Of a DNA stretch of 64,000 nt, positions 1 to 10,256 are shown one piece after another. The stretch lies in NCBI GenBank assembly GCA_016165875.1, contig JABBOT010000002.1, positions 24,752,265-24,816,264 on the forward strand, read 5' to 3'. The stretch comes from Acanthopleura granulata (taxonomy: Eukaryota > Mollusca > Polyplacophora > Chitonida > Chitonidae). The position numbers and the translations under genes were made by a program. Numbering within the stretch: position 1 is the stretch's first letter; each line of letters opens with the position of its first letter. Below the pieces are notes generated by a model. It was not told the origin of the DNA. It searched no databases and was given only the letters and a program-made list of their open reading frames with translations.

Positions 1-1795
1 TATCCAAATACAATATTTTTGGTATTTTACAACATATAAAAGTAGGCCCAATGTAAATTTTCAACAAAACAATTGGAAACCTACAAAAATTACTGTACAA
101 ACACAGGAACCTGCTATAGCATTACACTCGTTTATTTAAATACATATAAAACACAAAACACAACAGATATGGAATAAAATTGCCACGGGTGTGTTCTTAT
201 AAGATCAAAACATGTTTGTAGCGGCACTGAGCTTTAGTGGGTAAGACAAAACACCTATTGCTGGCTGTCGAAAACATTGCCCTGACGCGCCAGCTCTACT
301 GATTCCCAGGGAGTTGAACTCGGACACCCCATTTAAATTCCCAACTTCAGGTGACCACACGAGCGTGGACAGTTCAAAATGATTACCAAATGGCCAAACT
401 GATCCTTATAAGTTGGATTATATGCACCGACCGTCCTGTGGTGGAATTTACATAAACAGACAATCAATGCACTCACTCCAACAGAGCTGTCCCCTGGGTT
501 ATTACTCTGACAGACCCCAAATGCTCACTGTGTTTTTTTGTAGACAAGCATACCATACCGTCATCAGTGCCTTTACAGATACCTATTATCCATGAAAACC
601 ACCGCCCTTTTATATAATAACAACACCCGCCATGCAAGGCTCAAAAGAAGGGTGCTAATATTATTAACAGTACATCAGGAACAATGCCAGTAGTGCTCAT
701 TCACAGAGGTGGGTGGGTGGGAATTAATAAACAGTTCTTATGGTAGTCCAGAATATTGTTTTAATGCGTGCTGTCCGTCTGATGTCCCACCAACGACTGG
801 AATTTGGTGGGCTTTAGAGTTCCCATTACACTTATATCCATAACAGCAACCAGAACACAAAGCCGTCATTGGCTGCGTTAATCTCTGAGCCTTTTCAAAG
901 ATTAGCTGTATAAGACATTAAAATAAGTGAGACAATTGAAATAATGGAATGGATTATCTCCCCTTAGGTTAAAGCTCGCACGCTATATGATGCTTGTTAA
1001 ATCGTTTACTGTAACTAGATTTATTCGACTGGTGTCTGTACTTTTGCAGCGCTTCGTATTTTCAGCTTCTACCTGGAGAGTGGAATGGAATAAAAATGGA
1101 ATGAGATAGTTCATATATATAGCTATCATTGCAATTTAGCACGAATAGCAGCATTGGTCTAAAATCGACAGATTTTTAGGCGGTACATACAATCAACTCA
1201 ACTTCAAATCCGGTGGACATCTGTAATGCTTCATGGCAGTGTTTTGAGGGATGCCGTTTAGTCTGCAAATATGATGTGAAAACCTTTAAAGGAAGAGGTA
1301 TCGAATCAATAATAAGCGATATTGAAAGAAAGCCCAAGACTTTTGCTTATAAATGATAAAAAAATCTATTTTTTCTGTTTTGTCTATGCTAGAAAAACAC
1401 GCTTAAACTTTTGCGCTATATAGAAAACACGCCTTTGCTTTTGGAGTGCTTTTTCGCCATTGTTTTAGGCTATGCCACCATTAGCCAATCAAAACGCTTT
1501 TCAAGGGTCGGTGACGTACAGGACGCACCATAGCCTTTTTTCTTAATGCGAACAAATGTTAATGCCACAGTGGAATTTCAGTGATTTGTAACTAATGACA
1601 GGCACACAAATTAATATTCAGGAGTAGGCATTTGACATTAAATTTATTTCATTTGGCTTATAGTAAAGTTTTATGTTGTTCACTTATTGCCTTTCTTTAA
1701 AATAACATTCTATCACATCAGTGAAATGTTTAACCCAACAAGCATAGACCAGCGTCTCGCTCCAAACAAACGAAGCACCCAAGTTTCTTTTGCAG
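1..1795. other. No gene recognised
   Basis: AT-rich sequence upstream of gene A. I found no exon with SRCR-type cysteine spacing, no RNA gene and no clear SINE. The 5' exons of gene A, if any exist, probably lie left of the window. Confidence 0.5.
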
Positions 1796-1848
1796 GCAAT
1801 AACCTAGACAACGTGACACTTAGACTACATCAAATAAAGGTTGAACAG
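1796..1848 (+). other. Possible relic of an SRCR first-half exon
   Basis: A good acceptor (tttcttttgcag) precedes 53 bases open from phase 1, followed by a GTAATT donor. The translation contains 'NVTLRLHQIKVEQ', which vaguely resembles the start of an SRCR 'a' half. It then stops short of the WGTVC core and ends in phase 0, which does not fit the next exon. It could be chance. Confidence 0.2.
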
Positions 1849-2227
1849 GTAATTGTCATATCTGTGTATTTATCAAATTAAAAAGACAACATATCAAGCG
1901 TTATATCAAATATAACGTTACCTCTTCGGACGTATTCAGTGCACGAGGTTGAGAGAAAAAGGATAAAGTTTCTCGCTTTCAAGTGGGAGTTCATAAAATC
2001 TCTTTTTTTGTGATCGCCTGTGCTTACAATGGTATGGCGCATCAGGAAAACGCTGGATTGGGGCAATATGATAATATTGAGGGGATTGTACCTCCATTAT
2101 TTTACCAAGAAAACCAGGTCAAAATTTTCTACACGTTAACGTTTTCCCCTAACTTTCTTATGTGTTATTAATAGTCTCCCATGATTATTAATAGCCATAA
2201 TGTTTGAAACGGGTGATTGTGTTCCAG

Positions 2228-2390
2228 CTTCAGGGGGTCAAATAAGGCTATATCCCGACAGCTATGGCTTCCAGTCCGGCAGAGTGAAAGTTTACCACCT
2301 TAGAACATGGTTCGGCATGGCCGTCAACCCATCCAAACATTTAGCCATCCAGGAGGCTACCATTATTTGCAGAACTCTTAACTTCTCTAG
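2228..2390 (+). CDS. Gene A exon, SRCR first half (like B exon 7)
   Basis: Acceptor ccag, donor gtaagt, phases 1 to 2, 163 bases, the same length as B exon 7. Shared motifs include 'QSGRVKVYH' and 'ICRTLNFS'. The standard WGTVC core is replaced by 'TWFGMAV'. Confidence 0.75.
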
Positions 2391-2569
2391 GTAAGTTCAC
2401 AATCCAAGCATTGAAAAAAAAGTCACATATTTCTGTTTTCTGATATTTAAAAAATGGCGCTGACATATTACATATATATTATATATTTGATATAATATTT
2501 ATCTGAAATTCTGATAAGCATTTCTCAAAGGTGTCCTTGTTGGCTTTTGCTGTATAATACTCTATATGG

Positions 2570-2885
2570 CTGCTTAAGGTAACTGGACGTGAGAGGCTTC
2601 TTCAAGAAGTTTAGAATTAGTAACCTTAATTGAATATAATTGAATATAACTGAACGAGATTTTTTTCACGAAGCTTAGAATCAGTGATCCTAACTTATGG
2701 TAACTGAACATGAGAGTTTTTTTTCACGAAGCTTAGAATCAGTAACCTAGACTTATGGTATAAGTTGTATATTTGAATTTTTCACGAAACTTAGATAAGT
2801 AACCCTAACCTAAAGTAACTGTAAGCATAACAAACATGATGGCCAACCTAAAGTAACTGTAAGCATAACAAACATGATGGCTCAA
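2570..2885. repeat. Degenerate tandem repeat in gene A intron
   Basis: About four units of 60-80 bases built around 'cacgaagcttagaatcagta' and 'taactgaacatgagag', then two exact copies of a roughly 40-base unit ending 'aacaaacatgatggc'. The array sits where gene A has lost the equivalents of B exons 8 and 9. Confidence 0.7.
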
Positions 2886-3314
2886 CAAGTTATGATAAAA
2901 CCAAAATCAACATATTGCACATGAGCAGAGTTTCGGCAGTTTTTTTTTGTTTGTTTGTTTTTAATTTCATATTTTAACAAATGTAATGACATGAGCTTCA
3001 TTTATGATTAGATTGTCATGATGTATTTAAATTTTAAAAATGAGTTTTAAAGGTAAGCCCGCCCCTTGTATACGTGTAAAACATTTTATATAATGAATAA
3101 AATTATAAATATTAATTATCTGCACATTATCAGATTGAAGCCATGTTCACAGTTTACCGCTTTCTGAGCCTACAATAATACCTTAATTGATGATAAGGTA
3201 ATATTTAATTTTACATTCGTGGGAACTGACGCCTTGTCAGTCTACATGCATTATTCCTGTCGAAGAAGGGTGGCTTTCTCTGTCCCGTTCTCTCCATAAA
3301 CGTGGCTGCCGTAG

Positions 3315-3442
3315 CACAGGCATGATCTGGCCATACGGTTTTCAGTGCCGGACCATCCACGATGACTTGAGAAATTGCCTCCTCCAGGACTCAAGTATCT
3401 GTTCTCATGGAAGCGACGTGCACATCGTCTGTGGCACTATAG
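3315..3442 (+). pseudogene. Gene A exon, SRCR second half (like B exon 10), donor lost
   Basis: The translation reads 'TGMIWPYGFQC...DLRNC...CSHGSDVHIVCG', matching B exon 10 ('EAIWTDRFWC...CSHKSDVFITCG'). The only in-phase acceptor is gtag before 3315, behind a long pyrimidine tract. Where B has G|GTAATT, A has G|ATAAGG. The nearest real donor (GTAAGT at 3471) would end the exon in the wrong phase for the next one. Confidence 0.65.
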
Positions 3443-4764
3443 ATAAGGCAGAAGAACGGGGCTTACTCTGGTAAGTGTCCACATGCCTGTTGAGGGTAAA
3501 TTCCTCACAGCCTTTCCAAACCTATCACACCATCACAGAGTCACGTTCTTCCCGTATTTGTGATTGTGTCAGGCCTGTGTGACTTCGGTGTGAAAATACA
3601 CCAGTCACCATGGAACATGCGTTGACAGCCTTTGCCAACAGGCTCTTATAGACATGTACATGTCCTAATTTTATCTCATATATGCGACTAACAACTTTGG
3701 AAATCGATTTCAATAAATGATGCATGTTCACCCGTTTTTATTTACTTAACCACTCAGATTCAAAGGGATTTTTGATCAACGTTATTCGTGATAATGGCCT
3801 TATGCGCACTGGTCTAAATTCTGTGGATTACAGAACGAACGCCGAATCGTACATGACGCGTAGATGCTTAATTCATGATTAAGTGAATGTTATCAGGCCT
3901 TATTATTGTATGCACTTGTCTGTACGTTCAGGCATACTTCCGAATCACCAAAGGTTTGCTTTACCTGCTTTTAGACCCAAAGAGCGTATGAGTAAACTAT
4001 CTCACCAAAGGGCTGACACACAGTACATTTCCTGCTGATGTGTGTTCACTTCAGCTATCTTTACATGTATAATGACTCACTTCGGTGAATTTGGCCCTTA
4101 CCATTGCAAGGTAATCTGTTTCCAACGCTCCTGAGTATGAACTGAACGTACCACACAGAGCGACCTGTAGGACAAGAAATGCTCCAGGAGATCAAGAGTA
4201 AGATCACTAACTTCCGACTTCTGAGAATAAGGATAGGTCCTCTATTCGATTTCAGTCTGAATGTCTCATCGATATTTGTCTACGGGTATTGAATTTAAAC
4301 AATAGGAGAATGGCACATTGGTCGGAAGTTTGAGCTATGTGGCTAAAATAAGTTTGTAGTTTCGTATACTTCAGTGTTGGCTGGATGAATGACTAATACT
4401 GCATGTCCGATACGTTTAAAACTATGGCAGCGAAGACAGGGGCAGTTGGCAAAATTTCACTCGTATTCGGTGAAATTCGGAGTTTTATCAGTTCACATGA
4501 GTATTATTCTAACTGTTCATATAATGTTTTTAGTATAGCAGCAGCGTACAACCCCTCTGTATATGTATGATTAGGTTTAAAACTGCAGTGATATTAATTG
4601 CATTTTGTTAGACATCACTGCTGTATAATAACTCAAAATGTCGCGTTGTTATCACATTTAATAAAGCTTTTTCTGTCATTGTCACGTAAGAAATTTACAA
4701 ACGGCAGACAATAATTTTTTTAAAACAAAATCTCTGTGTCAAAATCAAAATTATATCTCTTCAG

Positions 4765-4918
4765 CCAAGTCGACTGTAGAATATCGCCTGTCCAACAACC
4801 CCGTAGCAAGATCTGGTGTGGTGGAGATAGGCATTAACAACACCTGGGGAACTGTCTGCTCACGAGGCTTTACCGAGGTGGAGGCCGCAGTTGTCTGCCG
4901 AAACCTTGGTCTTAGCAC
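4765..4918 (+). CDS. Gene A exon, SRCR first half (like B exon 11)
   Basis: Acceptor ttcag, donor gtaagc, phases 1 to 2. It shows 'VEYRLSNNPV', 'NNTWGTVCSRGF' and 'AAVVCRNLGLS', a textbook SRCR N-terminal half, and has the same length as B exon 11. Confidence 0.8.
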
Positions 4919-5471
4919 GTAAGCATTTCAGTCTTCTGGATATTATAACATGACGAAGCATTCCTTTCCCAACAAGGTAATCGTTACAAAATTTTAGCAT
5001 ATAGTCGCCAAAGAATAAAAAAAAATCGACATTCCAATAACTTACCTCGCAATTAACCACGCCCACCATCATGTAAATGCAGTTTGGCCTTTCATCGAGC
5101 TAATATTTCTGCACCTCTCATCCTCTCGCACAGAAGGATGGGTTCAGTGGCAGGATTGATTCATACCTGTCTGGTTTCCTAAAACATCTCGAGCGGTCAA
5201 TTAGGATGTACAGCAAATAACTATCGGTAGACTGATTGGTTTATCGGGTTATTAACAGTCATTCTTGTTAACAAGAAGGCGGGATGTTAATATCCCGTCC
5301 GTAAAGGATGTTTGTACATCTAATGCTTATAGGAATCATTTTCTGTGATGTATGTAATGTAGAAACTTCATTTTTGGCAGATATACCTAAAACATTACTC
5401 CCAGCCATCGAGATCCTTATAGCCGTTCGGCGGAACAGAAACGCTCACTTTAATCTTTAATATGTTTTCAG

Positions 5472-5635
5472 GAGAAATGTACGGGTTATAAGCTCGCTAT
5501 TTACACGAGAAGATAACATGTGGCTTAGTGGGGTCAATTGTTCAGGAACGGAAGCATCCAACTTGGATTGTCAGCATGAATATATTGGATCGCCTAACTG
5601 TTATTCAACAACTCCGCCATCGGCCATATTTTGCG
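5472..5635 (+). CDS. Gene A exon, SRCR second half (like B exon 12)
   Basis: Acceptor tttcag, donor gtaagt, phases 2 to 1. It shows 'NMWLSGVNCSGTEASNLDC' and ends '..IFCG', completing the domain begun at 4765. Confidence 0.8.
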
Positions 5636-6465
5636 GTAAGTGTTTTGAATATATTTACCGGAGACATAAGCTAGGCTAATATATTTACCGGAGACATAAG
5701 CTGAGGACGCAGTGGGCTGTGATCGAATATGCCCTGTACCACAAATTATGTTAGAGTATTTGGAATCTTACTGTTTGCAACATACAAATATTATAGTCCC
5801 TCTATGAGGTATATAATTCCGTATGAGCAAACATTATTTCCCGTCAAATAATACGGATAGTTTTCTGTTTTTGACATCGAATGTTCGCACTGACGTTAAG
5901 GTTATTAAATATCTGATGTAGGATAATACATCATGTAAGGAATATCCTTGAGTACGTTGTAAAATTCAGTCAAAGAAAGAAATAAATAAATACATTATAT
6001 AAGTTGTATAGTATCTAACATCACCTCAGGCATGTATTAGGTTTCATTTCTGCTCCACCCTGTATCTCGGACTAAACTGAAGATAAAACCCAGGCTCTGC
6101 AAAGTGTTTCCGTTTTGTAAGATGACATTACGTCTAGTCTCGCACCAGTGTAAGTTTTTTCCATGTTATGTACAAATTGGCAAAAATTAAGAAAATAAAG
6201 TAAAAAATAAAATTGCATTATAAACTAAATATGAAGTGAAAAGAGTCAAGAACATACGTTTCTTGCAAATAATGATTAGACTGATACACAACACAAACGA
6301 AGGTGAACTCTGACAACGCATTCACCTGATAAGCATTGTTTAAATATCTTTACAGCTCTCCGAATATATTATGTTTTTATCTTCTCCTTGTTTGCATGGT
6401 TGTGTGACTGCTACTGATTTGTAAGTATTGTCCGATATTTTTGTCTTCTACATTTACAAAATTAG

Positions 6466-6610
6466 GAGAAAAAAAACATCTTATTGGAGTGTCAGACACC
6501 AGACCTAGTCCTGTTGAGATCATGCTGTTTGGGGAATGGGGAATAATTTGTGACGTGAAGTTTGGTATATTCAGTGCTGAAGCCGTCTGTCGTCAGTTAA
6601 AATTACCCAC
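6466..6610 (+). pseudogene. Gene A exon, shortened SRCR first half (like B exon 13), donor lost
   Basis: Acceptor attag; 'PVEIMLFGEWGIICDVKF' and 'AEAVCRQLKLP' match B exon 13 after a seven-codon loss near the start. The donor position reads ATAAGT instead of a GT donor, and read-through meets TAA at once. A weak in-phase GT (cagttaaa) lies just upstream. Confidence 0.65.
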
Positions 6611-7121
6611 ATAAGTTTATCAATTATAACAGGCATTTCATCTGGTCACGTGGGACTGCCCAGGAAAACCCAGTGTGTTGTCAGTTTTAAATATCTATTT
6701 GCAAAGAATACACAAAGCGAAATGTAAAATCACACTGTACGCCCTTGGTAGATAAAGGGCAATTTTGAAACCAGGTAAAATTTCCTGTTTGGTTAATGGA
6801 ATATCTTTAGTAACGTTTGTATTAAAAAAATGTCCACGTAGCACAATAACGGCAATGTCATAGCTATACCCAGGACACTATACACTTCTTTGTTACTACA
6901 GAAAATTGCTCACAGTTTACCTTCCAGAAGCCTATGCGCGTCGACACCATAATATGGTCAAGAATTAAGATGAAAAGCTGGTGCTTTTGCATGTTTTATA
7001 ATCTTTCAATGAAGAAAATTTGCTGCTACACTTTGTGCCAGTTTGATGGAGTTTACTGATAATGTATGAAAAGAAGGGCCATTCCTTGTCCATTCTCTGA
7101 AAATGTACGTATGTTTCACAG

Positions 7122-7297
7122 TTTATTTGCCACAGTGGCTGACAAAGGAACATACGAGGAAGGCACAGGCAGAATCTGGTTGACCAATACAACATGTTAT
7201 AGTGTAAATGTGAACGGTATTAAAGACTGTGACTATGCCTTGGCTGGGTCGAGTTGCCACCACTCTCATGATGTCGGTGTCTTGTGTAAAGGATTGT
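7122..7297 (+). CDS. Gene A exon, SRCR second half (like B exon 14)
   Basis: Acceptor cacag, donor gtaagt, phases 2 to 1. It shows 'VADKGTYEEGTGRIWLTNTT' and 'CHHSHDVGVLCKG', nearly identical to B exon 14 around the WLTNT motif. Confidence 0.75.
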
Positions 7298-7905
7298 GTA
7301 AGTTGCTAAGTATATCAAAGCGTTAATAACCACAAAATGGACAGATATACCATTCGTGAAGTGCATGTACAAAACAGCTAACTTTTCTCACTTTATGAAA
7401 ATGTTTCTAATTTAGTTCGTCTATATTGTTTAAGATTACGCCAAATAAGTTTTCGATTGCAGCGTTCAGACTTTTTATCTTCTCTGAAACTTTCTTAAAC
7501 CATACCTGAGTAACAGTTATCTTACATGACGTGTTCCAGATAAAGACCAATAAAATTACTCTGTACATTTTGCTTAATGTTTACCAGACTGGTGTATTTA
7601 TCATTTTGGCTGGGAGTCGCCTTGTAAGAAAACTAAATCAATATATCTAGCCGCCTGGAATACTACATGCTTGAAACATTTAAATGAACTTTTCAAAGAT
7701 ACACTGATATTGGAAAAAAATGTGGCTTTCGTCTTTTCTAAAGACATTGGGGACCTCCGGGTCAAATTATTGAAATATCAACTGGACCAACTTCCTTACT
7801 GTTAACAATGTCAATGTCACTCAGAAAGCAAGCAGTTGTGTGTGGTTTGTTTTTTGAAAGTCACTGGTTCACACTGATTCATAATGTATGCCTCTTTTCT
7901 TATAG

Positions 7906-8013
7906 ATTCTGGTTCAACTGGATTGATAGTTGGTTGCACAATTGGTTCTTTAGCTTTTGTCGTATTCACGGTTTTCATCTTTATTTTCATCAGATCCCGA
8001 CTGTTAAAATCAG
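7906..8013 (+). CDS. Gene A transmembrane exon
   Basis: Acceptor cttatag, donor gtaaaa, phases 1 to 1. It encodes a helix of about 25 hydrophobic residues ('GSLAFVVFTVFIFIFI') followed by the basic stop-transfer segment RSRLLKS. It is homologous to the gene B membrane exon at 28515. Confidence 0.8.
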
Positions 8014-8190
8014 GTAAAAGTTACCAGTTTACTCACGGCTTACTTCCTAAATTAATTTTCCACACCTTATCCTAAGTCACCTTATAGAGCTGTACAATTG
8101 TACAACGCCATGTCCGAAAAAAGAAGAAACTTTGTGAAAGTTGTTGCTGTGTGCACTGTGACCAGGAAAATTAACAAAAGAGTAATGTGG

Positions 8191-8840
8191 TGGTATAATA
8201 CAACAGGATAGTGGTAACACAATACGACAGGATAGTGGTAACACAATACAACAGGATAGTGGTAACACAATACCACAGGATAGTGGTAACACAATACCAC
8301 AGGATAGTGGTGGCAAAATATATGACAAGATGGTGGTACACTACGACAGGATAGTGGTGGTACAATCAAGGAAAATTAACAAAAGAATACTGTAGTGGTA
8401 CAATACGACAGGATAGTAGTGGTAAAATACACGATAGGATAGTCGTGGCACAATATACGACATAATAGTCGTGGCACAATATACGACAGGATTGTGGTGG
8501 CACAATACGACAGGATGGTCGTGGCACAGTGTACGACAGAACAGTGGTGGTGCAGTACAACAGGATAGTGGTGGTACAATACAACAGAGTAGTGGTGGAA
8601 CAATACGACAGGATAGTGGTGGTAGAATCCGACAATAGTTATGGTACAATAACACAGGATAGTTGTTGCATGTTCTGTTACAAGGAAAATTAACAAAAGA
8701 ATACTCTGATGGTACAATAGCAGAGGGTAGTGATGGAACAATATACCACAGGATGGTGGTGGTACAGTATACGACAGGATAGTGGTGGCACAATACGACA
8801 GGATAGTTGTGGTACGGTGTACAACAGAACATTGGTGGAA
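8191..8840. repeat. Minisatellite, about 20-30 bp units
   Basis: More than 20 imperfect copies of 'acaggatagtggtggtacaa'-type units start about 180 bases after the gene A membrane exon. Two copies of 'gaaaattaacaaaagaatac' interrupt the array. The long open frames on the minus strand are repeat artefacts. Confidence 0.9.
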
Positions 8841-8989
8841 CATTCCCAAATACCCACCATTCAAAACTTTTCTTCAATTGTCTTTTTCTCCTTAAAGAAA
8901 TATGGGACAAAACATTGAACTAAATATTTAGAACTATCTTTTCACACTCTTTCATTTAAACTTTATGTAATTTTTATGTTTTCTCCACC

Positions 8990-9115
8990 TTTAAACGACG
9001 GCGGTCTGCATTATGGTGGGAGGTAGCTGATCAGAGAAAGGGGAAAACCCAAGACCATCCGCAGGTTTTTGACAGACTTTCAAACGTACGACCCGAGAGG
9101 AAGCCAGCCCTGCAG
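8990..9115 (-). mobile_element. SINE family 1 fragment
   Basis: Body part of the tRNA-derived SINE seen complete at 48945-49198: 'acgacggcggtctgcattatggtggg', then the 'accatccgcagg' and 'gaggaagccagc' phrases. The ends are degraded. Confidence 0.7.
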
Positions 9116-9336
9116 TAGCAGATCATAGAGCTAACAGATCTATCTACATCTGACTTTAGTGGTTGTAGCTCAGAGGAGTGGACAGTGGCTAGGATATGAC
9201 TGCGTAGATTTGATCTTAAAAAGCCAGTGTTCTTTCAATCACGGTCATCTAAAACTTAGTAGCAGATTTAGTTGATATTTTATTTGTATTTATTACAAGA
9301 TAAACGAGTGCGCATTGATGATGTAGATTTCCTCAG

Positions 9337-9381
9337 GACAAAGACCAGTTCGAGAGGGCAAGGGTCAGTTCAGCGCGCACT
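9337..9381 (+). other. Possible decayed first cytoplasmic exon of gene A
   Basis: After the acceptor tttcctcag a phase-1 frame reads 'QRPVREGKGQFSAHL', which loosely resembles gene B exon 16 ('QPIRGAAPVQYYTAPV') in length and pattern. No GT follows at the homologous position. It is about 1.3 kb after the gene A membrane exon, beyond the minisatellite. The resemblance is weak. Confidence 0.25.
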
Positions 9382-10024
9382 TGAGTGGCCATTTCTGGGG
9401 TGAACATTCCCCAGCGAAAGTGCTCATCGTGTTTTACAGGCGAGACATTATTTCAAAAGATTTCCCCAGAACCACTTTGCTTGTTTCTAGTCACATTGCT
9501 CCAGTTGCCCGTCACATTTAACTGAGTATGTACAGACACAGGACCTATCACAACGCAGAGGCAATCTTCTCTGCATTTATGTATTACATTTAGAGCATTA
9601 CTGCGAAACTATGTAACTTTCATTTATCAGATTCACATGATTCTAAGTAAACGATCAGGAACATTTTTGTTACGAGACCTCTGCGTAGGCAAAATTCCGA
9701 TCAAAAATTGAACTGTCTAAGAAAGGTTAAAATTGTTCTCGATGTCAAAATATGGCTCCAAAGCACAAAGTATTTATTGAGTTGCATGGTATTCTTCCAA
9801 AGCATTTATCTTTAAGCCTTTTGTTATCTCCGTCTCTACAAGAATCTGAAAATTGACAGTCGTAGCATTATTATTTACACGTTGTTCGCAATGGTAAATC
9901 ATGGTTCTATTCATTTGGGTCACCCAGAGTGCTGTTGATACTGTAACTAAATGTATGGGTTGTTGTCATTCAGATAACTTCACACTGATGGTTATTGACT
10001 TTTTAATGGGTTAAACTTTACCTG

Positions 10025-10125
10025 TATGCAACAAACGCAGGTTGCAGCCGGACCTCCCCACACTCGTACGACCGGGTAGGAAGATAACGCGAGTTGGGTG
10101 TGAACTCAGAGCATTAACGCATATT
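10025..10125 (-). mobile_element. SINE family 1 remnant
   Basis: Short remnant with 'cgcaggttgcagccggacct', 'cgtacgaccgggtaggaag' and 'gtgtgaactcagagc', corresponding to the middle and tRNA-like end of the SINE. The left part is missing. Confidence 0.5.
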
Positions 10126-10256
10126 TGTGATAACCACAGTGACATCAGAAAACAATTTATGCCTTAAGGCGAGCAACTGATCCCAGGATAAGAATGTATG
10201 GACCTCAAGAAGCGAAAGTGACTATATACCTCTGATTGAGAGCTGCTGACATGCGT

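Larger units (their letters stand above)
2228..8013 (+). pseudogene. Gene A: SRCR-domain membrane receptor paralog, probably decaying
   Basis: Seven exon-like segments match the 3' two thirds of gene B in order: 3a, 4b, 5a, 5b, 6a, 6b and the membrane exon (B numbering). Coordinates are 2228-2390, 3315-3442, 4765-4918, 5472-5635, 6466-6610, 7122-7297 and 7906-8013. Half-exons 3b and 4a are missing, so the first domain is a 3a/4b hybrid. The donors after 3442 and 6610 read AT where gene B has GT. Exon 6a is seven codons shorter than its counterpart, and no certain cytoplasmic exon follows. Cysteine spacing and phase survive in the other exons and the membrane helix is intact. The locus is therefore either a young pseudogene or a receptor that now uses exon skipping. 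Its 5' part may lie outside the window. Confidence 0.7.

Noticed and set aside
1400..1560. Possible small inverted repeat around 'ggctatg' / 'catagcc'
   Set aside because: Only seven to eight bases match, which is not above chance in this sequence.
3241..3470. Longer version of the gene A second exon starting after the ttgtcag at 3240
   Set aside because: That acceptor gives the wrong phase for both the upstream exon and the SRCR frame; the acceptor at 3314 fits both.
3443..6612. AT-AC (minor spliceosome) introns in gene A
   Set aside because: The donors read ATAAGG and ATAAGT, not the ATATCC minor-class consensus, and the next acceptors are AG.
8077..8910. Several long overlapping open frames on the minus strand
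   Set aside because: They are all translations of the 20-30-bp minisatellite in different frames, with repetitive HYPVVLY-like content and no splice or domain support.
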